NCBI RefSeq assembly: GCF_000280925.3
Contig: NZ_CP012109.1
Coordinates: forward strand, 6,468,501-6,532,500
DNA: 64,000 nt
Reading direction: 5' to 3'
Source of the DNA: Myxococcus hansupus
GTDB lineage: Bacteria; Myxococcota; Myxococcia; Myxococcales; Myxococcaceae
The position numbers were made by a program, and so were the translations under genes. The notes beneath the pieces are model-generated. The model was not told the DNA's origin, did not search any database, and saw only the letters and a list, made by a program, of their open reading frames with translations. Shown one piece after another: positions 26,103-32,404 of this stretch (position 1 is the stretch's first letter; each line of letters begins with the position of its first letter).

Positions 26103-26468
26103 ATGCACAAGCACCTCATCTACGCCGCATTCGGATGGTTGACCTTCGCCGGCACGATGCACTTCTTCGTCGACGTCGTGTCTCAACATCTGCGTGGCGT
26201 CCGAGCCCCCAGCACAGCGACGACGCTGTACTACGGGCTGCACTCCAGCTTCGCGCTGGGCCAGGTGGTGCTGGGAGCGCTCGGTCTCTTCCTGGCACGC
26301 CATGCGCCGGAACTCCTGCGCGAAGCTCCGGCCATCGCCATCTCCGTCACGGCGAGCATCGCCTGGTTGGTCGTCGCGGTGCTCTTCATCGAATACTGGC
26401 AGCCCAAGGCGAACGCGGCGCTCATTCTCGTCCTGATGCTGGCCGTCGCCTTCACCCGGAAGGCTTGA
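26103..26468 (+). CDS. small four-helix membrane protein
   Basis: A 121-residue protein with about four membrane helices (LIYAAFGWLTFAGTMHFFV; FALGQVVLGALGLFL; AIAISVTASIAWLVVAVLF; AALILVLMLAVAF). It starts 5 bp after the SDR stop and so belongs to that transcript. The family is not recognised; several small membrane proteins of this layout accompany redox enzymes, but no function can be claimed. Confidence 0.8.
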   Translation: MHKHLIYAAFGWLTFAGTMHFFVDVVSQHLRGVRAPSTATTLYYGLHSSFALGQVVLGALGLFLARHAPELLREAPAIAISVTASIAWLVVAVLFIEYWQPKANAALILVLMLAVAFTRKA

Positions 26469-26597
26469 AAAGCAGCGGCGCCGCGCCTCCCTGCATCCAG
26501 GGACGGGGCAGCGGGGGCTCGTCCGCCGGCGCCTCCGTGATTGCAACAACGGGCCCCCACGCCAAGCTTGAAGTGAGCGGAGACAAGGAGTTCAGCG

Positions 26598-27131
26598 ATG
26601 GAAATCAAGCCCCAGGCCACGGCCATTCCCAAGTCGACTGAGCACCTCGAGCGAGGGAAGTACGGACCGATATTCCCGAAGACGCCCGCCTGTTACGGCT
26701 TCACGATTGTCGCCAACATCAAGCAAGGACACTCGGACGCCATGCGCGCCTATGGCCCGAGGATCGCGGAAGCGCTCAAGACGAACCCCGGCCTTCTCGC
26801 GCCGCTCAAGCTCCACTACCTCCGCTGGGTGCTCTTCGACGACGACACCCGCTTCATGTATCAGGGCATCTTCGACACCGATTTCGACAAGTACACCGAA
26901 GACGCGGTCGTTCTCTTCACCCAGTCCGGAATCAACACCGCCTTCGAGCACCTGGAGGGGTTTCCCATGGACTGGAAGACGAACACGCCCGCGTTCATCA
27001 AGTTCATCCGAGACCACCAGTGCAACAGCTTTCTCGAGTACGGCGAGTACCCGTACTTCACGGGCGATGAAATCAAGAAGGCGCTGAAGATCAAGGCCGC
27101 GCTCGCCGAGATGCTCGAGCAGATGCAGTAG
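26598..27131 (+). CDS. hypothetical protein of DyP-peroxidase gene cluster
   Basis: A 177-residue soluble protein; ATG 26598 follows AAGGAG. It has no signal peptide. The pattern of strands and helices (YGFTIVANIKQGHSDAMRAY; RWVLFDDDTRFMYQGIF; DTDFDKYTEDAVVLF) suggests a ferredoxin-like dimeric alpha/beta barrel, the fold also used by DyP peroxidases and other haem- or quinone-handling proteins. That is inference. It is the first of four closely packed plus-strand genes ending with DyP peroxidase. Confidence 0.85.
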   Translation: MEIKPQATAIPKSTEHLERGKYGPIFPKTPACYGFTIVANIKQGHSDAMRAYGPRIAEALKTNPGLLAPLKLHYLRWVLFDDDTRFMYQGIFDTDFDKYTEDAVVLFTQSGINTAFEHLEGFPMDWKTNTPAFIKFIRDHQCNSFLEYGEYPYFTGDEIKKALKIKAALAEMLEQMQ

Positions 27132-27140
27132 AGGCGCGTC

Positions 27141-28157
27141 ATGAGCAACCCGTCCGGGCGAACGTACAACCAGCGCCACGCGCCGAGGCGATACACGCGG
27201 GGGCACCGGCGGGTCAGCGTCTACACGTCCTGGAGCTATCCGGGCGAAGTCAATCGCAACCCCGCCGAGCTGGACAATCGGTTTTCGACGATGACCGAGG
27301 TTCGCCGCGTCCTCTGGCCCGACTATGAAACCCCGCAGTGGGCAGACCCGCTGAGGTTCCAGCAAGGCGTCGCGGGCTCGATGGAACTCTTCTTCTGGGC
27401 GTGGGTGAAGTTCCAGCAGGTCATCGAGGAGGTCACCGGGCACCAGGTCCCCATGTTCCAGCGGGTCGACCAGGCGGGTTTCTCCCTGCCGCTCGACGAG
27501 CGGGTCCTCTCCGATGTGGATACGCTGCTCGTCTTCGGCCTGGACCACAACGTCACGGGACAGGTCGCATCGCCGGAGGAGATAGAAGCCGTCCGCGCCT
27601 TCCTGGAGCGTGAAGGCACCTGCCTGGTGATAGGCCCACACCATGACGTGGGGCACTCGCCAGACCTGGCGGAGCGCGCCCTTGAGTACGTCCACCATGG
27701 CGACGCGCTGGTGCCTCGTCAGCAACGCTTCGGCGGCTACACGCGCTCGTTGATGAAGGGACTGGGAATCCCGGTCGAGAACCGGTGGGGACTCCGCCCG
27801 GCCGTCGTCGAAGGGACGAACCGAAGCGCACCGTTGACGGTGATGGAAGACCTGGATACGCGCGGCTGGCTCTCCGGGGTGCGGAACTTCAACTTCCACA
27901 TGCACCTGCCGCACTATGCGGTCACGCCAGAGGACTCCCCGTCGGCGCGTGTCCTGGCGAAGCAGCCCATTGACCTGGCCCGGCCCCATCCCTTCACGAA
28001 CGCGGGGAACACCGAGTTCAACGCGCTGGTCTGGATGCCGCCGCATGGCGGCAGGGCCGGCGATGTGCTGGTCGCTGACTCCACCATCTTCAGCACGCTG
28101 TTCGGAGCAGATGAGAGCCTCCTGCGCTTCTGGAAGAACCTCGCCACGGTCCACTGA
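27141..28157 (+). CDS. hypothetical protein with GATase-like segment, DyP cluster
   Basis: A 338-residue protein 9 bp after the previous gene and 1 bp before the peroxidase gene. The first 35 residues are basic (SGRTYNQRHAPRRYTRGHRR) and not a normal signal peptide. A central block, TLLVFGLDHNVTGQV then EAVRAFLEREGTCLVIGPHH, resembles the Rossmann-like fold of class I glutamine-amidotransferase/DUF4350 proteins without a visible Cys nucleophile. The C-terminal third is His- and Pro-rich (NFHMHLPHYAVTPED). No family is recognised. The tight packing argues for a role in the same process as the peroxidase. Confidence 0.85.
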   Translation: MSNPSGRTYNQRHAPRRYTRGHRRVSVYTSWSYPGEVNRNPAELDNRFSTMTEVRRVLWPDYETPQWADPLRFQQGVAGSMELFFWAWVKFQQVIEEVTGHQVPMFQRVDQAGFSLPLDERVLSDVDTLLVFGLDHNVTGQVASPEEIEAVRAFLEREGTCLVIGPHHDVGHSPDLAERALEYVHHGDALVPRQQRFGGYTRSLMKGLGIPVENRWGLRPAVVEGTNRSAPLTVMEDLDTRGWLSGVRNFNFHMHLPHYAVTPEDSPSARVLAKQPIDLARPHPFTNAGNTEFNALVWMPPHGGRAGDVLVADSTIFSTLFGADESLLRFWKNLATVH

Positions 28158-28158
28158 G

Positions 28159-29472
28159 ATGCTCGAACTGGATGACATCCAAAGCGGCGTGCTGCGGCCC
28201 CGCCCTTCTCCGTACGTCGCGACCTACATCCTCCTCCGCATCGACGACGCGAGGGCGGGACGGGAGTTGATGAGGCGCCTCTGCTCGGCGGTGAACACGA
28301 CCGCCCAGCCGGACAATCCGGACGCGGACTGCTGGCTCAGCGTCGCGCTCACCTACTCCGGACTCGAGGCGCTGGGCGTGCCGCGAGACTCCCTGGCCAG
28401 CTTCGCGTGGGAGTTTCAGCAAGGAATGGTCGCTCGGGCCAAGGCGCTGGGAGATGACGGAGAGAGCAGTCCCGAACACTGGGAAGCTCCGCTGGGAACG
28501 CGCGATGTCCATGTCGTGCTGACAGCGCTGTCGCCGGGGCAGGCCCAACTCGAGGCCGCGCTGGAGCGCGCGCGACAGGCACTGCACGAGCTTGGCGGTG
28601 TCACGGCGATCTGGCGCCAGGACTGCCACGCCCTGAGCACCGGCAAGGAGCCGTTTGGATTCAAGGACGGCATCAGTCATCCGGCCGTCGAAGGGAGCGG
28701 CATTCCCGGAAGCAATCCTCACGAGGCGCCGCTCAAGGCCGGTGAGTTCGTTCTCGGCTACCCCGATGAGACGGGCAGCCTCCCTCCGATGCCCTGGCCT
28801 GACGCCCTGGGGCGAAATGGAACGTACATCGCCTTCCGCAAGCTTCATCAGCGGGTGGCCGCGTTCAGGCAGTACTTGAAGGCCACCGCGACCTCCCAGA
28901 CGGACGAGGAGCTCCTGGCGGCCAAGATGATGGGGCGGTGGCGAAGCGGCGCGCCGCTGGCGCTGTGCCCCCACCACGATGCTCCGGACCTGGGTGCCGA
29001 CTCGGCGCGGAACAACGCCTTCCTCTATTCAGATGACCCGACGGGCTACAAGACGCCTCCCGCGTCGCATGTCCGGCGAGCGAACCCTCGGGACGCTGCC
29101 GTCGCGGGCGTGGTCAGACTCCACCGGATGATTCGGCGCGGAACGGCCTATGGGCCCGAGCTGCCCGAGGGCGCCCTCGAGGATGACGGTGCCGAGCGAG
29201 GGCTGATGTTCGCCTTCATCGGCACGCACCTGGGACGGCAGTTCGAGTTCGTGCAGTCCGAATGGGTCAACGGAGGTGACTTCCTCGGGCTGGGCGATGC
29301 GAAGGACCCGCTGGCCGGCGCGAACGACGGAAAGGGCGTGTTCTCCATCCCGAAGCGGCCCATCCCCAGGCGCCTGAAAGGCCTCCCGCGGTTCGTGGTC
29401 ACCCGTGGCGGCGAGTACGGCTTCATGCCCGGGCTCAGGGCCCTGCGGTGGCTCGCGGACCTGCGGACCTGA
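28159..29472 (+). CDS. DyP-type (dye-decolourising) haem peroxidase
   Basis: A 437-residue protein with the DyP signature GXXDG in PFGFKDGISHP (the catalytic Asp near residue 172), the downstream region containing CPHHDAPDLGADSARNNAF and the VRLHRMIRRGTAYG segment with the Arg and nearby ligands of the haem pocket. No Tat or Sec signal is visible and the C terminus (RALRWLADLRT) has no encapsulin-targeting tail, so it is probably cytosolic. It oxidises dyes, phenols or porphyrins with peroxide; the natural substrate is unknown. The start codon is 1 bp after the preceding stop, so it is translationally coupled. Confidence 0.93.
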   Translation: MLELDDIQSGVLRPRPSPYVATYILLRIDDARAGRELMRRLCSAVNTTAQPDNPDADCWLSVALTYSGLEALGVPRDSLASFAWEFQQGMVARAKALGDDGESSPEHWEAPLGTRDVHVVLTALSPGQAQLEAALERARQALHELGGVTAIWRQDCHALSTGKEPFGFKDGISHPAVEGSGIPGSNPHEAPLKAGEFVLGYPDETGSLPPMPWPDALGRNGTYIAFRKLHQRVAAFRQYLKATATSQTDEELLAAKMMGRWRSGAPLALCPHHDAPDLGADSARNNAFLYSDDPTGYKTPPASHVRRANPRDAAVAGVVRLHRMIRRGTAYGPELPEGALEDDGAERGLMFAFIGTHLGRQFEFVQSEWVNGGDFLGLGDAKDPLAGANDGKGVFSIPKRPIPRRLKGLPRFVVTRGGEYGFMPGLRALRWLADLRT

Positions 29473-29474
29473 GC

Positions 29475-29651
29475 ATGGAACGCTTCGAAGAGGCCCCCGG
29501 CGGTGTGTGGAGGGTCTACGCCCGAAACGGATTGGGCGACCGCGACGAAGCCGCGCGCATCAACGGCTCGGTGGGCTGGACGGCCGCCATCGCCGCCCGC
29601 CCGCTTCAAGTCGACATGGACCGGGTTCGCATCGCGGAGTGGCTGTGCTGA
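29475..29651 (+). CDS. small ORF following DyP peroxidase
   Basis: A 58-residue frame starting 2 bp after the peroxidase stop (MERFEEAPGGVWRVYARNG, ending RIAEWLC). About five of six third positions are G or C, as in real genes of this window, and the near-overlap suggests coupled translation. It has no signal peptide and a single C-terminal Cys. It may be a genuine small partner of the cluster or the remains of a longer gene. Confidence 0.45.
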   Translation: MERFEEAPGGVWRVYARNGLGDRDEAARINGSVGWTAAIAARPLQVDMDRVRIAEWLC

Positions 29652-29713
29652 TGGGCGTTCATGAGCACGCCACACTGCGGACGAGCGCTGGCCTGGACGA
29701 AAGACGGCGGCTT

Positions 29714-30586
29714 TCAGGCTCGCTCGGCAAGCCCGTTCAGCGTGGCCAAATCCTCAGTGCTCAAGACGATTGAGGCGCTCGCGAGATTCTCCCGGAGGTG
29801 CGCGATGGAGGACGTGCCAGGAATCAGCAGCACATTGGGAGAGCGCCGCAAGAGCCACGCGAGCGCCACCTGCATCGGCGTAGCGCCAAGCCGGGCGGCC
29901 ACCGTGTCGAGCGCGCTGGACTGGAGCGGTGAGAACCCGCCGAGCGGGAAGAACGGCACATACGCGATGCGGAGCGCGGCGAGCTGGTCGATGATGGCGT
30001 CGTCGCCGCGGTGTGCCAAGTTGTACTGGTTCTGCACGCAGACAATCTCCGTGAGCTTGCGTCCCTCGGCTATCTGCGCGGCCGTGACGTTGCTCAGGCC
30101 GATGTGCCGGACCAGCCCGCGGCGCTGAAGCTCGACGAGCGCGGTCAGCGGCGCTTCAATGGAGCCCTCGGCGGGCCCCGCCGCGCTGAACATCGCGCGA
30201 AGGTTCACGACGTCGAGCACGTCCAGGCCGAGGTTGCGCAGGTTGTCGTGAACCGCGCGCTCGATGTCGGCGGCGGAGAAAGCGGGCTCCCAGGACCCCG
30301 ACGGGCCGCGCACGGCGCCGACCTTCGTGGCGATGACCAGCCCCTCGCGATACGGATGCAGCGCCTCGCGGATGATTTCGTTCGTGACATGAGGACCGTA
30401 GATGTCGCTGGTGTCCACATGGTTGACGCCCTGAGCGACGGCCTCTCGCAGCACCGCGACCGCGGCCTTGCGATCCTTGGGAGGGCCGAAGACGCCGGGG
30501 CCCGCGAGCTGCATGGCGCCGTAGCCAAGACGGCGAACGGAGTGAGCGCCGAGACGGTAGCTGTCTGCGATGTGGGAATCGGTCAT
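29714..30586 (-). CDS. aldo/keto reductase
   Basis: A 290-residue (beta/alpha)8 reductase. It has the family signs GYGAMQLAGPGVFGPP, HVDTSDIYGPHVTNE (active-site Asp and Tyr), LVIATKVG (catalytic Lys), IGLSN and the NADPH-binding end VLLIPGTSSIAHLRENL. ATG 30586 follows AAGGAG. It should reduce carbonyls with NADPH. It is divergent from a LysR gene 104 bp away with repeated elements in the gap, so it is probably under that regulator. Confidence 0.93.
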   Translation of the reverse strand: MTDSHIADSYRLGAHSVRRLGYGAMQLAGPGVFGPPKDRKAAVAVLREAVAQGVNHVDTSDIYGPHVTNEIIREALHPYREGLVIATKVGAVRGPSGSWEPAFSAADIERAVHDNLRNLGLDVLDVVNLRAMFSAAGPAEGSIEAPLTALVELQRRGLVRHIGLSNVTAAQIAEGRKLTEIVCVQNQYNLAHRGDDAIIDQLAALRIAYVPFFPLGGFSPLQSSALDTVAARLGATPMQVALAWLLRRSPNVLLIPGTSSIAHLRENLASASIVLSTEDLATLNGLAERA

Positions 30587-30654
30587 GACGTGCTCCTTGA
30601 GCAGTGAACTTCGTCACGAACCCTACGAAAAACCCACTGAGCGACAGCTCACGA

Positions 30655-30690
30655 TAATCTGCACGGGCTGTGCGGTAATCTGCACAGCCC
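30655..30690. promoter_or_regulatory. LysR operator with 21-bp-spaced repeats
   Basis: TAATCTGCAC occurs twice (30655-30664 and 30676-30685), exactly 21 bp or two helical turns apart. The second copy is inside an inverted repeat GGGCTGTGC / GCACAGCCC (30665-30673 and 30682-30690) that ends immediately before the LysR start codon. Such a site would let the LysR protein repress its own gene and control the divergent reductase. Confidence 0.6.
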
Positions 30691-31638
30691 ATGGATGACC
30701 TCGCAGACCTCACCGCCTTCTTGACGGTCGCCCGTGAAGGCGGCTTTCGCAGGGCCGCCCGTGTGGCGGGGACCAGCGCGTCGCGGATGGGCGACGCGGT
30801 TCGTCGACTGGAAGCCCGACTTGGCGTTCGGCTGCTCCATCGCACCACCCGCAGCGTCACGCCCACCGATGCGGGAGCACGCCTGCTCGAGCGCATCACC
30901 CCGGCGCTCGGTGAAGTGCGCGCCGCGCTGGACGTGGTCAATGACTTCCGCGACCGCCCCGCGGGCAGGCTGAGACTCAACGTGCCAACCGCCGCTGCAC
31001 GGCTCGTCCTTCCGCACATCGTGCCGCCCTTCCTCGCGAAGTACCCCGACATCTGCCTCGAGGTGACCGCCGAGGAGCGCATCGTCGACGTGGTCGCCGA
31101 AGGCTTCGACGCTGGCGTCCGCTATGAGGAATGGCTCGAAAAGGACATGGTGGCGGTGCCCATCGGCCCGCGCGTGCAGCGATTCGCCGCGGCCGCGGCC
31201 CCCGAATATCTTTCACGCCGTGGCCGTCCCACACATCCCCATGAACTGCTCGAACACGCGTGCTTGCGATGGCGCTTCTCGAACGGGCCGCTGCTCCCAT
31301 GGGAGTTCGCACGAAACGGAAAGACCGTCAAAGTCGAGCCGAAGGGCCCGCTGGTCGCAGGCTTCGGCGGCACCACGGAGCTCGCGGTGGATGCCGCCGT
31401 GGCCGGATGCGGCATCATCTATCTGTTCGAGGACTGGCTGCGCCCCCACATCGACCGGGGAGCCTTGGTTCCCGTGCTCCAACCGTGGTGGCTGAGCTTT
31501 TCCGGACCCTTCCTCTACTACCCCAGCCGTCGACACCTGCCGGCGCCGCTGCGGGCCTTCGTGGACTTCGTGAAGTCAGCGCCCCCAGCTACGACGACCA
31601 CCGCACCAGGGCCCAGCAGAACACGGCCAGGTTCATGA
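30691..31638 (+). CDS. LysR-family transcriptional regulator
   Basis: A 315-residue LysR protein. The helix-turn-helix spans residues ~4-62 (LTAFLTVAREGGFRRAARVAG, shortened: TSASRMGDAVRRLEARLGVR). The effector domain includes RLRLNVPTAAARLVLPHIV and EGFDAGVRYEEWL. The C-terminal 20 residues (TTTTAPGPSRTRPGS) are low-complexity and beyond the usual family end. It is divergent from the aldo/keto reductase gene; its ATG abuts the operator palindrome, which indicates autoregulation. Confidence 0.92.
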   Translation: MDDLADLTAFLTVAREGGFRRAARVAGTSASRMGDAVRRLEARLGVRLLHRTTRSVTPTDAGARLLERITPALGEVRAALDVVNDFRDRPAGRLRLNVPTAAARLVLPHIVPPFLAKYPDICLEVTAEERIVDVVAEGFDAGVRYEEWLEKDMVAVPIGPRVQRFAAAAAPEYLSRRGRPTHPHELLEHACLRWRFSNGPLLPWEFARNGKTVKVEPKGPLVAGFGGTTELAVDAAVAGCGIIYLFEDWLRPHIDRGALVPVLQPWWLSFSGPFLYYPSRRHLPAPLRAFVDFVKSAPPATTTTAPGPSRTRPGS

Positions 31639-31690
31639 CGCTCAACGCGCCGCAGAGAAGCCTCTCGCGTCGCTCTGCGCGGGTCCGTCA

Positions 31691-32233
31691 CTATCGTGAA
31701 GAAGACCTGTGCGGCACCTCGGCGGGCGGCGCATCCAGGGGAGCGTCGTTGCAGAGGATGCAGCCGAGCGCGTGCAAATAGACCTGATGCACCTCGCAGC
31801 GCCCGCACGCCGGAGGGTCTTCTGGAATCCAGGCGCTCTCCTCCACACAGATGTCCTGCCGGGGAAGGGACGCCACCCGTTCCCTGAACTGCGTCAACAC
31901 GGGAAAGAGCGAGGACTCCAGCGGCTGGAAGGGCAGCCGTTCCCAACCTTCTCGCGCGAGAGCCGCGTCGATGAGTTGGAGCAGAAAGTTCCGCTGCGCC
32001 TCGAAGGACTCCAGCGTCCACCCGAGCTCCGAGACATCGAAGCCCACGACGCCAAGGCCAGAGCGCTCCGCGTCGTGCTCCACCAACCACTGGGCGAGCC
32101 GTAGCTCCCACGGCGTCCTCGCGTGGCGGCTCGCCGCGAGGGAGAGCACGTCGAAGAACACTGCGGTGAGCCCGTTGCTCATCCGCAGGTCCGGTGCCCC
32201 GGGTTCGAGCCGGCTCGTGACGACGTTGCCCAT
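31691..32233 (-). CDS. hypothetical protein with C-terminal cysteine cluster
   Basis: About 180 residues starting at MGNVVTSRLEPGAPDLRMSN. The body is mostly helical (LRLAQWLVEHDAERSGLGVV; FLLQLIDAALAREGWERLPF). Near the C terminus CGRC and, 14 residues on, CILC form two CxxC pairs with a His between them, a probable zinc or iron-sulfur site. The family is not recognised. It is convergent with the LysR gene and divergent from the GH38 gene. The start is uncertain: no clear ribosome-binding box precedes it, and a GTG one codon upstream is an alternative. Confidence 0.68.
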   Translation of the reverse strand: MGNVVTSRLEPGAPDLRMSNGLTAVFFDVLSLAASRHARTPWELRLAQWLVEHDAERSGLGVVGFDVSELGWTLESFEAQRNFLLQLIDAALAREGWERLPFQPLESSLFPVLTQFRERVASLPRQDICVEESAWIPEDPPACGRCEVHQVYLHALGCILCNDAPLDAPPAEVPHRSSSR

Positions 32234-32404
32234 CACGCCATCATAGCGTCCGGAAGGACGCGCGCGCGTCCTGGCGGGACGCCACGCTCCTCCCAGGGGC
32301 CTCGCCCGCGGGAAACCCTCCAAGACGTGAAGCCCTGGCGCTGGCGTTGCAGGGCCCCTGGCCGCGCCACGACTCACATTCCCACGCAGCACACCGGAGC
32401 CCCT

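Noticed and set aside
28159..29472. DyP peroxidase as encapsulin cargo
   Set aside because: The C terminus lacks the usual targeting tail and no encapsulin shell gene is in the window.
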